From assembly GCA_025060135.1 (NCBI GenBank), contig JANXCY010000006.1, forward strand, positions 32,607 to 96,606: 64,000 nt of DNA, in the 5' to 3' direction. Source of the stretch: Anaerolineae bacterium (GTDB lineage: Bacteria > Chloroflexota > Anaerolineae > B4-G1 > DUEL01). Under the pieces are notes generated by a model. The model had not been told where the DNA came from. It ran no database searches and was given only the letters and a program-made list of their open reading frames with translations. Made by a program: the position numbers and the translations under genes. This document shows, one piece after another, positions 37,731-46,730 of this stretch. Every line of letters begins with the position of its first letter. The first letter of the stretch is position 1.

Positions 37731-38417
37731 ATGCCCAGAGAGACCTTTGATCGGGAACTGCAGCGCCTGCAGGACGAATTGCTGGTCCTGGGAAGCATGG
37801 TGGAAAGAGCCATCGCCGAATCCGTGGATGCCCTGAAGCGACGGGATTTTGAGGCTTCCCAGCGCATTATTGCCCAGGACCGGAACATCAACGCCCTGCG
37901 GTTCACCATTGAATCCGATGTGCTGGTGCTGATTGCTACCCAGCAGCCGATGGCCAGTGATCTGCGCGCGCTGGCAGCCATTCTGGACCTGGCCTCGGAA
38001 CTGGAACGGATGGGGGATTACGCCAAGGGCATCGCTCGCATCAATCTACTGATCGGCAATCAGCCACTGATGAAGCCCCTCATTGACATCCCCCGGATGG
38101 CGGAGCGGGCATGCAGCATGCTCCATCGGGCCTTGGATGCGTTTGCCCGCCGGGACGTGGCGTTGGCCCGCGCCATCCCCGCTGAGGATGATGAGGTGGA
38201 TGCTCTGTATAACCAGGTCTATCGGGAACTGGTAACCTACATCCTGGCCGACCCCAAGCACATAGACCAGGCCAATTATCTCCTGTGGGCGGCCCACAAC
38301 CTGGAGCGAGCCGCCGATCGGGTAACCAATATCTGTGAGCGGGTGATCTTCACCGTAACCGGAGAACTGGGAGAACTGAACCAGGAAGCCACCCGTCTGG
38401 AGAACCTGCCCGGTTAA
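37731..38417 (+). CDS. phoU: PhoU-type phosphate signalling protein
   Basis: 228 aa, all-alpha, with two PhoU repeats: FDRELQRLQDELLVLGSMVERAIAESVDAL (N-terminal, helices 1-2) and a second starting PRMAERACSMLHRALDAFARRD near residue 120. Each has the E/DxxxD-type acidic metal-binding helices (DLASELERMGDYAKGIARI; NLERAADRVTNICER). PhoU represses the Pho regulon through PstB and PhoR, but no pst or pho genes are nearby. ATG 37731 follows AGGGAG, 23 bases after gatA. Confidence 0.9.
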   Translation: MPRETFDRELQRLQDELLVLGSMVERAIAESVDALKRRDFEASQRIIAQDRNINALRFTIESDVLVLIATQQPMASDLRALAAILDLASELERMGDYAKGIARINLLIGNQPLMKPLIDIPRMAERACSMLHRALDAFARRDVALARAIPAEDDEVDALYNQVYRELVTYILADPKHIDQANYLLWAAHNLERAADRVTNICERVIFTVTGELGELNQEATRLENLPG

Positions 38418-38534
38418 AGCCGGTTGCACCAGCCGCACAACCGCCAATGGAACATCATGGTCTGGGCGTCCGTCTGCTTTTCCCGCCGCGAGTACGGATC
38501 CTTTCCCACCTCACCCTTCGGAAGGAGGTAAAGC

Positions 38535-38666
38535 ATGGACGAGAACGTGCTGAGACGAAGGGAATCCTCCATCCTTCGGCTCAATGAGGACTGGTGGGCC
38601 GTCATTGTGGGCTTTCTTCTTATCGCCCTGGTGGTTCTGGGCATACTGGGACCCGTTCGCTGGTAA
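38535..38666 (+). CDS. 43-aa single-helix membrane peptide
   Basis: MDENVLRRRESSILRLNEDW opens the peptide, followed by one hydrophobic helix (about residues 20-38) and a PVRW end. GGAGG lies seven bases before ATG 38535. It sits 47 bases before the exporter gene and in the same direction. The LNEDWWAVIVG segment resembles, from memory, the N-terminal first helix of some longer YeiH-type exporters, so it may be a separately encoded helix or subunit. Too short for routine gene finding. Confidence 0.65.
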   Translation: MDENVLRRRESSILRLNEDWWAVIVGFLLIALVVLGILGPVRW

Positions 38667-38713
38667 CTTCTCGCGTCTTCTCGCGGCCCGACATCTTCTC
38701 GAAAGGAGCAGTG

Positions 38714-39757
38714 ATGACCCGGTCAATTTCTGTGTCCTCCCGAAAATGGACCGAGGTGGTGTGGTTTATCGCATCGGTCCTGTTGCTGGCAGCCCTGGCA
38801 CTGGCCACCAACCGTCTGGCAGCCCATAGCCCCAAAGCGCTGGAATATCCCCTGTGGGCCGCTGTACTGGGACTGATCGCCAACGGAATCGCCAGCGGGT
38901 TGAAAATTAAACCGAAACTGGGCACAGCCTTTCGCACAGAACTGTTCCTGAAAGTGGGCCTGGTTCTTCTGGGGGCCAGCGTCAACATCACAGAGATTCT
39001 CAGCGTGGGCGCCCGGGGGGTCGTGCAGGCAGTGGTGCTGGTGGTGAGTGTCTTCCTGTTCACCTGGTGGCTGGGCGGAGCGCTCCATCTGGAAAAGAAA
39101 CTACGGGCAGTGATGTGTGCCGCCGTCTCCATTTGTGGCGTCTCCGCCGCCATCGCAGCCGGAGGCTCCATCCTGGCCCGAAAGGAACACCTGGCCTACG
39201 TAACCGCGCTGGTCATTATTACCGCGCTGCCCATGATGATTCTGATGCCCTGGATCGCGGCGCTGATGGGCATGTCCCCCGAATGGGCCGGGGCCTGGTT
39301 CGGTGGCAACATCGATACTACGGCCGCTGTGGTGGGCGCAGGAGCCATCTATGGCGAGGCGGCTGTACGCGTGGCATCCATTGTCAAAATGGCCCAGAAC
39401 GCTCTCATCGGCGTGATGGCTTTCCTGTTGGCGCTCTACTGGGTGACGCAAGAAGAACAAACGGAAATCGGACGTCCCAGCGCGCGGGTGCTCTGGGACC
39501 GGTTTCCCAAGTTCGTTCTGGGCTTCATCCTGGTCTCGGTGCTGGCCTCAGCGGGAGCGTTCACGAAGGCCCAGATCAAGGACATCACAGCCCTTCGCCA
39601 CTGGGCCTTCACCCTGGCCTTCGTTGGCATCGGTTGGGACCTGGCCCTCGGAGAGTTCCGCAGAATTGGCTTTCGCCCCCTGGCGGTCTATCTCGCCGCG
39701 ACGGTGTTCAACACCCTGCTGGCGCTGGGGGCCTCCTGGCTTCTCTTCGGGCAGTGA
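38714..39757 (+). CDS. YeiH/UPF0324-type putative sulfate exporter
   Basis: 347 aa, about ten TM helices. Family landmarks are KPKLGTAFRTELFLKVGLVLLGASVNI near 75-100, AAVSICGVSAAIAAGG near 135-150, FGGNIDTTAAVVGAGAIYGEAA near 197-218 and a C-terminal GWDLALGEFRRIGFRPL. Family members are annotated as putative sulfate or sulfonate exporters with limited proof. ATG 38714 has AAGGAG upstream. The preceding 43-aa peptide probably belongs to the same transcript. Confidence 0.87.
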   Translation: MTRSISVSSRKWTEVVWFIASVLLLAALALATNRLAAHSPKALEYPLWAAVLGLIANGIASGLKIKPKLGTAFRTELFLKVGLVLLGASVNITEILSVGARGVVQAVVLVVSVFLFTWWLGGALHLEKKLRAVMCAAVSICGVSAAIAAGGSILARKEHLAYVTALVIITALPMMILMPWIAALMGMSPEWAGAWFGGNIDTTAAVVGAGAIYGEAAVRVASIVKMAQNALIGVMAFLLALYWVTQEEQTEIGRPSARVLWDRFPKFVLGFILVSVLASAGAFTKAQIKDITALRHWAFTLAFVGIGWDLALGEFRRIGFRPLAVYLAATVFNTLLALGASWLLFGQ

Positions 39758-39820
39758 GCCCTCCCCGGCCACGAGCCAGCCAGCGTGATCGGGTACGTGC
39801 TCATTCCAGGGAGAAAATGA

Positions 39821-39857
39821 GGGGTGGAGAGCGGCTGTCTATGCCGCCCCCCACCCC
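39821..39857 (+). terminator. Intrinsic terminator, probably bidirectional
   Basis: GGGGTGG/CCACCCC outer arms and GCGGC/GCCGC inner arms surround a TGTCTAT loop; CTTTCGTTTCC follows on the + strand and TCATTTTC on the - strand. It sits between two convergent genes (exporter and translin). Confidence 0.6.
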
Positions 39858-39901
39858 CTTTCGTTTCCTCCTGCACCGCGCTGCGCCGGAGGAGATGAGG
39901 T

Positions 39902-40561
39902 TCAATCCCGGAGCGGACGGTGCTCCTCCCCGGGATGCTGGATGCTCCCCTCGGGCCGCAGGGCCGCCAGCAACCGGCCCTGTAAAAGGGCCTGGGTTAC
40001 ATCCCCACGCGTCCGCTCCAGAACCCCCCGTAACTGATCCACCCGGTGGCGCAGGCCGCCGGTTACCACATCGGGAAAGTCATAGGTCATCAGGAGGTCG
40101 TAGACGGCCTCCATGACGGAAAGCAAGCGCTCTGCCTCTGGCAAACGGTCCTGGCGCAAGAGGTCCAGGCATCGCCGCCGCAGTTCGGAGGCCGCCTCAC
40201 AGAGGCCGTTGAGGTAAACAGCCGAGGAGACTCCCAATCCGGCAGGATCAGGGAGCGGTGCGCCGGTCACCATCGCCAGCACCAGGTGGGCCTCTGCCCG
40301 TTCTTTCAGGCCATCCTGAACGTAACCGGCGTAGAGAAGGTCCGGGTACGCGGTTACCGCCTCCACCATTTCAGCGGCGACCTCGTCGGCCTGATCCAGC
40401 AATTCCCGGGCGGTTCCCCATTCCTCCCGATGGACCGCGCGGATGGCCGTGGCACAAAGGCGGACCAGTTCGCGGGAACGGCGCAGGGCCTCGTCCCGGG
40501 CCGCATCCCGGGCAGAGAGATCAGCCCGAATTTCCTCGCCGAGAGCCTCCAATCGTTCCAA
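39902..40561 (-). CDS. Translin family protein
   Basis: 219 aa, predicted all-alpha. Translin-like features are LRRSRELVRLCATAIRAVHREEW, AGYVQDGLKERAEAHL, YLNGLCEAASELRR and the C-terminal MTYDFPDVVTGGLRHRVDQLRGVLERTRGDVTQAL. Eukaryotic translin/TRAX (C3PO) and archaeal relatives bind and cleave RNA; the bacterial role is unknown. It starts at TTG 40561 with GGGAG ahead, two bases after the pyruvate kinase stop, so it is co-translated with that gene. An open frame extending to 40942 overlaps pyruvate kinase and is not used. Confidence 0.82.
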   Translation of the reverse strand: MERLEALGEEIRADLSARDAARDEALRRSRELVRLCATAIRAVHREEWGTARELLDQADEVAAEMVEAVTAYPDLLYAGYVQDGLKERAEAHLVLAMVTGAPLPDPAGLGVSSAVYLNGLCEAASELRRRCLDLLRQDRLPEAERLLSVMEAVYDLLMTYDFPDVVTGGLRHRVDQLRGVLERTRGDVTQALLQGRLLAALRPEGSIQHPGEEHRPLRD

Positions 40562-40563
40562 CG

Positions 40564-41973
40564 CTATTCTCCCACTACGTGGACCTGGAGCATATTGGTG
40601 CGGCCCTCCCCGCCGAAGGGGACCCCTGCCGTCAACACCACCCGGTCGCCGTTCCGGACCAGGCCGGTTTGGAGGGCGGCCTGGATCATCCGGGCCATCA
40701 TCTCGTCGGTGGTAGTAAATGGTGGAACCAGGATCGGCGTTACTCCCCAGACCAGCGATAGCCGCATCAACGTGCGGAGGTTCGGCGTGGCGGCAATAAT
40801 TGGCACCGGTGGACGGTAGCGGGCAACCATTCGGGCGGTGGTACCAGACATAGTGGCCGTCAGAATGGCCCGGGCACCAACCTCGGCAGCAATCTCTACC
40901 GTTGCTCGGCTGATGGCTCCAGTAACCGATCCTTTTGGACACTCCAGTTCATGCAGAAAGCGCTCCGGAGAAAGATGGGCTTCCGCGCTGGCACAGATGC
41001 GGGCCATGGTCCGGGCTGCCTCCACCGGATAGGCTCCCACAGCCGTCTCGCCGGAGAGCATCACCGCGTCAGTGCCGTCCAGGACCGCATTGGCCACGTC
41101 GGACGCCTCGGCGCGGGTAGGGGTAGGGTTTTCTATCATCGTCTGGAGCATCTGGGTAGCGGTAATAACAGGCTTGCCGACCCGGTTGCAGGCACGGATG
41201 ATCCGCTTCTGGTGGAACGGTACCTCTTCGGCGGAAGTTTCCACCCCCAGGTCGCCCCGCGCCACCATCACTGCGTCGGCGACCTCTAAGATGGCATCAA
41301 ACGCCGCCACTGCCTCTGCTTTCTCGATTTTGACGACGATGGGCAGGTCGGCCGCGCCCCATTCCCTCAGCCATCGCCGCAGTTCCTGCACATCCGATGC
41401 AGACCGGACAAAGGAGAGAGCGATGAGGTCCACGCCCTGCTCCACGGCGAAACGAGCATCCTGGCGGTCTTTTTCGGTGAGCGCGGAGATGCGCAGGGCC
41501 GCGCCGGGGAGGTTCAGCCCTTTGTGAGAAGTCAGCCGTCCACCGAAGACGACCCGGCAGCGAACGCGCTCTCCATCGGCCCCCTCCACCCGTAGTTCCA
41601 GTTGCCCATCATCCAGAAGGACCCTCTGGCCCTCCCGCAAATCGGCCAGGACCTCCGGATGGGGCACCGGGAGGCGGCCTGGAGCGAAGGGAGCCGGGGA
41701 GAGGACAACCTCTTCTCCTGCCCGCAGGACAATACCATCGGGAGGAAGTGCTCCCAGCCGCAGTTTGGGGCCTTGAAGGTCAGCCATAATCGCCAGCAAG
41801 CAGCCCTCTTCCTGGGCCACCTGTCGCGCGACAGCAATGATGCGGGCATGGGTCTCCTGGTCGCCGTGGGAGAAGTTGATACGGGCAACCGTCATTCCAG
41901 CCCGGAGAAGGCCTCGGATGACCTCGGGGTCTCGCGAAGCCGGCCCTAAGGTGCAGACCAGTTTGGTGCGCAT
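40564..41973 (-). CDS. pyk: Pyruvate kinase
   Basis: 469 aa, without the extra C-terminal PEP-utiliser domain. RTKLVCTLGPASRD opens the barrel, INFSHGDQETH, the B domain about residues 70-165, KIEKAEAVAAFDAIL with the catalytic Lys near 215, and MVARGDLGVET near 240 are all present. It makes ATP and pyruvate from PEP. ATG 41973 follows GGAGGGG; the frame upstream is open but lacks a site. Translin follows immediately and FBP aldolase/phosphatase lies 71 bases upstream. Confidence 0.95.
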   Translation of the reverse strand: MRTKLVCTLGPASRDPEVIRGLLRAGMTVARINFSHGDQETHARIIAVARQVAQEEGCLLAIMADLQGPKLRLGALPPDGIVLRAGEEVVLSPAPFAPGRLPVPHPEVLADLREGQRVLLDDGQLELRVEGADGERVRCRVVFGGRLTSHKGLNLPGAALRISALTEKDRQDARFAVEQGVDLIALSFVRSASDVQELRRWLREWGAADLPIVVKIEKAEAVAAFDAILEVADAVMVARGDLGVETSAEEVPFHQKRIIRACNRVGKPVITATQMLQTMIENPTPTRAEASDVANAVLDGTDAVMLSGETAVGAYPVEAARTMARICASAEAHLSPERFLHELECPKGSVTGAISRATVEIAAEVGARAILTATMSGTTARMVARYRPPVPIIAATPNLRTLMRLSLVWGVTPILVPPFTTTDEMMARMIQAALQTGLVRNGDRVVLTAGVPFGGEGRTNMLQVHVVGE

Positions 41974-42044
41974 TGGAATCGCCCCTCCGCTAGGCATCCT
42001 GCAACCCGCCACGAAGGCTGAACGGTAACCACCGGTATCCTGAC

Positions 42045-43142
42045 CTACGGGAGCGCTTCCCAACGTCCCACCAGTTTTTCCATGACCTGGGGGAGGGTGG
42101 TATACTCCATCTCTTCCATCGGGAGGCGATGGGGCTCAAAGGGGCCATGGCGGCGGAAGTGGTCAGCGATGACGTTGCAGAGGCGGCGCGCTTCATCAAA
42201 GCCAGGGTCATCAAACATGTCCCGGGGACCCACCAGCCGCCCTCCGGCGATCTGGAACCCCAGGCAGACCACGCGCGGAGGGCCATCAAAACGGCTGGGA
42301 GTGGCATACCGGAGAGGAACGGGCATCAGCGGGCCGTAGTGAGAACCGCGCATCCACCCCTCCACGATATGTGGGAGGGTGAACGGCTCCAGTACCTCGC
42401 CCACGGCCGGGAAATCCCCCTGGCTCCGAACGATGCAGACCGGGTCATCCTTGCCCACATACCGTCCGGCAATCAACGCCAGACGCTGGGTAGAGGAGAC
42501 AGCAGCAATCTCCCCCCTCTTGGTGTAGACGGCCTTGACCGCATAACGGCCCGACGCCCCGATAAAGACCAGCAAGTCATAGATTTCCTCGGGGGTATTA
42601 AAAAAGATTCGCTTGCTCGCCTTGACATCGTGGACCTCAAACCGGAAGCCCTCGTGCATGGCAGGGGAGATGACCAGCCCAGCCGTGTTGAAGGGATCGG
42701 CGAACATCCGGTAAAGGGGAAGGTTCCAGGCTCCGGCAGAGGTCTTATCGGCCATAAAGATCAGCACCGGCTCGGAAGGCCGTTCGGTGAATTCCATTTC
42801 CGCCACGCCGGGGCCCATCCCCTTGACGTTGCCGGAAAACGCGTCCGCCAGCAGGTCCTGCCCGGCGCCATAGAGTTTCAGCCGTCTGGCCACTTCCGTA
42901 CAGGCGGCAAAGGTCTCCCAGGCCAGGCGGTGAATCTCAGGGCTATCCACTCCTTTGCGATGGGTCATAATGAGTTGCAGGTCATCCCCACAGGCGGTAA
43001 CGTGGAAATCCACCAGAATGTTGGCCTTTACTGCTGCTTCCAGCCGGTCCTCCGCTTCCTCAATTAATTCTTTATGAACGCTGGAATGTCCTACAAATCC
43101 ACCCACATCCGCTTTGATGACGCTGAGAGTGATCAGGTCCAT
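42045..43142 (-). CDS. Bifunctional fructose-1,6-bisphosphate aldolase/phosphatase
   Basis: 365 aa. Class V FBPase: ITLSVIKADVGGFVGHSSVH opens with the metal-binding Asp and His, CGDDLQLIMTHRKG supplies further acidic ligands, and HDVKASKRIFFNTPEE and GRYAVKAVYTKRGE carry the conserved Lys/Tyr residues of the aldolase state. The enzyme condenses DHAP and GAP and then removes phosphate, making gluconeogenesis one-way; it is typical of archaea and deep-branching thermophilic bacteria. ATG 43142 follows AAGGAGG at five bases. Confidence 0.93.
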   Translation of the reverse strand: MDLITLSVIKADVGGFVGHSSVHKELIEEAEDRLEAAVKANILVDFHVTACGDDLQLIMTHRKGVDSPEIHRLAWETFAACTEVARRLKLYGAGQDLLADAFSGNVKGMGPGVAEMEFTERPSEPVLIFMADKTSAGAWNLPLYRMFADPFNTAGLVISPAMHEGFRFEVHDVKASKRIFFNTPEEIYDLLVFIGASGRYAVKAVYTKRGEIAAVSSTQRLALIAGRYVGKDDPVCIVRSQGDFPAVGEVLEPFTLPHIVEGWMRGSHYGPLMPVPLRYATPSRFDGPPRVVCLGFQIAGGRLVGPRDMFDDPGFDEARRLCNVIADHFRRHGPFEPHRLPMEEMEYTTLPQVMEKLVGRWEALP

Positions 43143-43223
43143 GTTTCCTCCTTTCCTCAGCAACTTGGGAACGGTCCGCACGGCTTCAGGGAACGACCAT
43201 TTCTCCCGGGGCACAGGTCTCTA

Positions 43224-43535
43224 TCACCAGTAACGATAACGACTGCCTCTGGCATCTGGATGCTCCCTGCCCGGCCTTAACATCCCAGAGAATGCGGCGC
43301 AGAGAGACGAAAGAGCCAAGACCGGCCTCACCATCTGGCGACAGACCTGCTCCACCCCTTTTTGACCCCGCCCCAGAACCCTGCGCGCCCGCTGGAGCCA
43401 ACGAGGGAGAACCCGCCACCAGCGGGAGCGATAGAGGCCGTAATTCAACAGCGTCATCAGCGCTACCCCGGCCAGGGCGCCCAGGGCTATCTCCAGGGCC
43501 AGCAACATCAGCGCCAGGTCTCGCAGGATACTCAC
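43224..43535 (-). CDS. Small membrane protein coupled to the CreD-like gene
   Basis: 103 aa, no known family recognised. One hydrophobic helix at residues 5-32 is followed by a strongly basic region (RSRWWRVLPRWLQRARRVLGRG) and a second weak hydrophobic patch near 70-85. It starts at GTG 43535, whose last bases form the TGA stop of the upstream gene (GTGA), a strong sign of translational coupling. GAGGGAAA serves as ribosome site. Confidence 0.65.
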   Translation of the reverse strand: MSILRDLALMLLALEIALGALAGVALMTLLNYGLYRSRWWRVLPRWLQRARRVLGRGQKGVEQVCRQMVRPVLALSSLCAAFSGMLRPGREHPDARGSRYRYW

Positions 43536-44755
43536 TTTCCCTCTTCTCCTGGCTGTTGGGCTTCGACGCCTTTGGGCTCTTTCGGTTTTTCCCGGAAGAC
43601 TTCCACCCAGTCTACTTTAGCCGTCGCATGCATCAACACGGCCAGCGTAATAATGGCCCCAATGGTTACCACCAGGCCCGTATATCCCTCAAAGAAAAAG
43701 GCATAGGAGAAGAGCACCAGGAAAATGAACTGGGAACCACCCGCTGGCCAGAGGGCGAACCGCCAGTGGACCACTCGGGCCAGATACGAGACCACCAGGG
43801 CCAGGGAGACCAGGGACGCAATCACAAACGACCATTCCAGCAGGACATGGTCCACCAGATACGCAAACAGCAGGTGGAAGGCAAAGAAACCGGCCGCCAG
43901 GAAGAAATAATGCATCGGGTGCAAGTTGATCCCCCATACAGCGCCGATCACGACCAACACGGTGAAGAAAAACAGCAGGGAAACCGGCGCAAAGAAACTC
44001 ATCCGGCTGGCCATTGGGCCGGGATTAATCTTACGGGGCATCTCTATCCCGATATCAAAATCCGAAAGCAGGTTAGAGAATTTCCATTCTAACTGCCAGC
44101 CTTGGGGCGTAGGAGTTTTCGTAGTGGGGGAAACCGTGCTCTCCGGGAAGTTGAAACCGCCGAAATCGGTATTGGCAATCAGAGAAAAGTTCCGGACAGC
44201 CGTAACTCCGGGACCGAAGTCATAGCGCCACTCGTCCAGTCCTCGGGAGCGGTAGGCCAGACGGATGTCAGCGGTCTCGCCAGGCGCGAGAACGACCCGG
44301 GTATAGAGTGTCCCCCATTCATCGCCCACCAAACGCGCGTCCACATCCCGGACTCGGAAGACAAAATCATCGTAAATCGCATTGGAGGAAGGGAATTGGA
44401 AGGTTACAGTGGCCACAACTGTGCTGGTGAGAGGATTTCGGAAGGTGTACTTTGCATCAAAAGCCACCGTATAGGTGGCGTACCAGAGCAGCCCTTTCCG
44501 CCGATGCTGAAGATGGAAATCCACCCGAATGTCACTGGACTCCAACTCGCCGATCATAGGGGCCTGCCCGGGTACGGCCAACTGGATGGCGGGCGCGGCC
44601 TGGGTATGCGAAGCCCCCCAGAGGGTCTCTACCAAACGGCTCATCGCGTCATAGCCGGTGTAGGTCCGCGCGGCAATGCTGCCCCCCAGGATGGCCCAGG
44701 CGATGGAAGTACAGGCAAAAATAAAGATAATCGCGACCAAACGGCGCACAGTCAT
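43532..44755 (-). CDS. CreD-like integral membrane protein
   Basis: 407 aa. One N-terminal helix (7-27), a large external domain of about 230 residues with a beta-rich look, then six helices from about 255 to 390 and a charged tail. The region INLHPMHYFFLAAGFFAFHLLFAYLVDH and the end ITLAVLMHATAKVDW resemble CreD (inner membrane protein linked to the CreBC response), where HPVQY and TRxxDW occur. The function of CreD is poorly known. A coupled small membrane gene follows. No CreBC genes are adjacent. Confidence 0.68.
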   Translation of the reverse strand: MTVRRLVAIIFIFACTSIAWAILGGSIAARTYTGYDAMSRLVETLWGASHTQAAPAIQLAVPGQAPMIGELESSDIRVDFHLQHRRKGLLWYATYTVAFDAKYTFRNPLTSTVVATVTFQFPSSNAIYDDFVFRVRDVDARLVGDEWGTLYTRVVLAPGETADIRLAYRSRGLDEWRYDFGPGVTAVRNFSLIANTDFGGFNFPESTVSPTTKTPTPQGWQLEWKFSNLLSDFDIGIEMPRKINPGPMASRMSFFAPVSLLFFFTVLVVIGAVWGINLHPMHYFFLAAGFFAFHLLFAYLVDHVLLEWSFVIASLVSLALVVSYLARVVHWRFALWPAGGSQFIFLVLFSYAFFFEGYTGLVVTIGAIITLAVLMHATAKVDWVEVFREKPKEPKGVEAQQPGEEGK

Positions 44756-44785
44756 AGATCACCCCCTTTTCGTGATATGAACAAA

Positions 44786-44810
44786 GGGGCGGCGGCCTGG
44801 CCACCGCCCC
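44786..44810 (-). terminator. Intrinsic terminator after the acyl-CoA ligase gene
   Basis: Leftward GGGGCGGTGGCC pairs with GGCCGCCGCCCC around a one-base gap, followed by TTTGTTCATAT. It ends the transcript of the ligase and separates it from the CreD-like gene. Confidence 0.65.
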
Positions 44811-44828
44811 ACTCTATCCCTGGTCCTC

Positions 44829-46568
44829 CTACTCGCCCTCCGGTGGAGGCGGCGGAGGCTGGCTGGCTGCCTTCGCCCGCTCCTCCGCCACCAGCATCCG
44901 TCGCAGCGTCTTGCCCACAAAGGTCTTGGGCAGTTCGGAGCGGAACTCCACATAGCGAGGGTATTTGTACTTCGCCAGCCGCTCCTTGGACCACTCAATA
45001 ATCTCTTCTTCGGTGGCCGTCTCCCCCGGCTTAAGGACGACCCAGGCCTTTACCGTCTCCCCCCGATACGGGTCGGGGATACCCGCCACTGCAACTTCCA
45101 GAATCTTGGGGTGTTGCTTCAGGACTTCCTCCACTTCGCGCGGGTAGACGTTGTAGCCACCGCAAATAATCATGTCCTTTTTGCGATCCACAATGTAGAA
45201 ATAGCCATCCTCGTCCATCTTAGCGATGTCGCCGGTGAAGAGCCAGACATGGCCATCGGGAAGTTGCCGAAGGACGTTGGCCGTCTCTGTGGGCATCTGC
45301 CAGTAGCCCTTGAAGACCTGGGGGCCCCGCAGGACCAGTTCCCCTTCCTCGCCCGGGCTCAGGAAACGGGTGCCGGTATCCAGGTCCACGATGGCTGCGT
45401 CCACGTCCGGCAGGGGCAGGCCAATACTCCCTTCCCGGTTCTCGCCCAGCATAGGGTTACAGTGAGAGGCCGTTGGGGCTTCGCTCAGGCCGTACCCTTC
45501 CCGCAGATTGCCGCCCGTCAACTGCTCAAATCGGGTCTGCGTCTCCCGAAGGAGCGGGGCTGAGCCGCTGATGCAGGCCCGGATGGAGCGAATGTTGACC
45601 TTTCCCTCCAGGACCTTGGGGTGGTTGTTGATGGCGTTGTACATCGTTGGAACGCCGGGGAAGATACTGGGCCGGTACTTGTTGATGGTCTCCAGGATGT
45701 CGTCAATATCCCGGGGGTTGGGGATGAGAATCTGAGTGGCACAGGCAGCCATCGCGAAGCACATCGCCGCCACCATCCCGTAGACATGGAAGAGGGGGAG
45801 GGCTGTCAGAACCGTCAGTTCGGCATCCCTCACCCCCGGCAGCCAGGACTTGATCTGGAGCGAATTCGCTACCAGGTTGAAATGGGTCCCCATTGCTCCC
45901 TTGGGGATTCCCGTCGTGCCGCCCGTGTACTGGAAGATGGCCACGTCTTCTTTGGGATTGATCTCCACCCTCGGGCGTGCAGCGGGCGAATGGGCCTTCA
46001 GGACATCCTGAAACCAGTGGTCGCCGGGCTCCAGCGTTACCCGATCGCCCGACTTTCTTTCCATCGCCAGGGTGAAGAGGAGTTTGAGGAGCGGCGGGAA
46101 ATATTCCTTAATGTTAGTAACGATGACGCGCCGGATTTGGGTGCGGGGCTGGACTTTCTTCACTACAGGATAGAAACGGCTCATCGCGATGATGACTTCC
46201 GCCCCGCAGTCATTCAACTGGTGCTCCAGTTCCGGCGGCGCGTAGAGGGGGTTACAGGCCACAACGATGCCGCCCGCCTTCAGGATGCCGAAGTAGGAAA
46301 TAATGAACTGGGGGCAATTCACCAGCAGAAGGGCAACCCGATCTCCCTTCTTCACCCCCATCCCGGCCAGGGCTGCCGCCATCCGGTCGGTCAATTCGTC
46401 CAGTTGCCGGTAGGTAAGCGTGCGCCCTTTAAAAATGATAGCGGCATGGTCGGGATATCGGCGCGCAGCATCCTCTACGAAATGGTACAAGGGGATAACA
46501 GGATAATCAATGTGGTGGGGGACGCCGGGGTCGTACTTCCTCAGCCACGGTCGCTGAATCTCCTCCAT
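44829..46568 (-). CDS. Long-chain fatty-acid-CoA ligase
   Basis: 579 aa, ANL superfamily. YTGGTTGIPKGAM is the P-loop near 215, EGYGLSEAPTASHCNP is the A5 motif near 350, LFTGDIAKMDEDGYFYIVDRKKDMIICGGYNVYPREVEE spans A7-A8 near 440-480, and KTFVGKTLRRM holds the C-terminal catalytic Lys. It activates fatty acids with ATP and CoA for beta-oxidation or lipid synthesis. ATG 46568 has GGAGG eight bases upstream. It complements the acyl-CoA dehydrogenase/ETF block at 3286. Confidence 0.94.
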   Translation of the reverse strand: MEEIQRPWLRKYDPGVPHHIDYPVIPLYHFVEDAARRYPDHAAIIFKGRTLTYRQLDELTDRMAAALAGMGVKKGDRVALLLVNCPQFIISYFGILKAGGIVVACNPLYAPPELEHQLNDCGAEVIIAMSRFYPVVKKVQPRTQIRRVIVTNIKEYFPPLLKLLFTLAMERKSGDRVTLEPGDHWFQDVLKAHSPAARPRVEINPKEDVAIFQYTGGTTGIPKGAMGTHFNLVANSLQIKSWLPGVRDAELTVLTALPLFHVYGMVAAMCFAMAACATQILIPNPRDIDDILETINKYRPSIFPGVPTMYNAINNHPKVLEGKVNIRSIRACISGSAPLLRETQTRFEQLTGGNLREGYGLSEAPTASHCNPMLGENREGSIGLPLPDVDAAIVDLDTGTRFLSPGEEGELVLRGPQVFKGYWQMPTETANVLRQLPDGHVWLFTGDIAKMDEDGYFYIVDRKKDMIICGGYNVYPREVEEVLKQHPKILEVAVAGIPDPYRGETVKAWVVLKPGETATEEEIIEWSKERLAKYKYPRYVEFRSELPKTFVGKTLRRMLVAEERAKAASQPPPPPPEGE

Positions 46569-46730
46569 GGCAGTCGCCTCCTTCGCTGGGGATATAGATC
46601 GGACCTGGACGCCAGAGGGGAAAGACGGGATACCCTATCTTGGTGAGTCCGCCTCACCTCCTTTCAGAACCCGGAATACATGATCCGGGGCAGCGAAGAA
46701 ATGGCCGCCCCGCAGACGCTCGGGTCCGGC

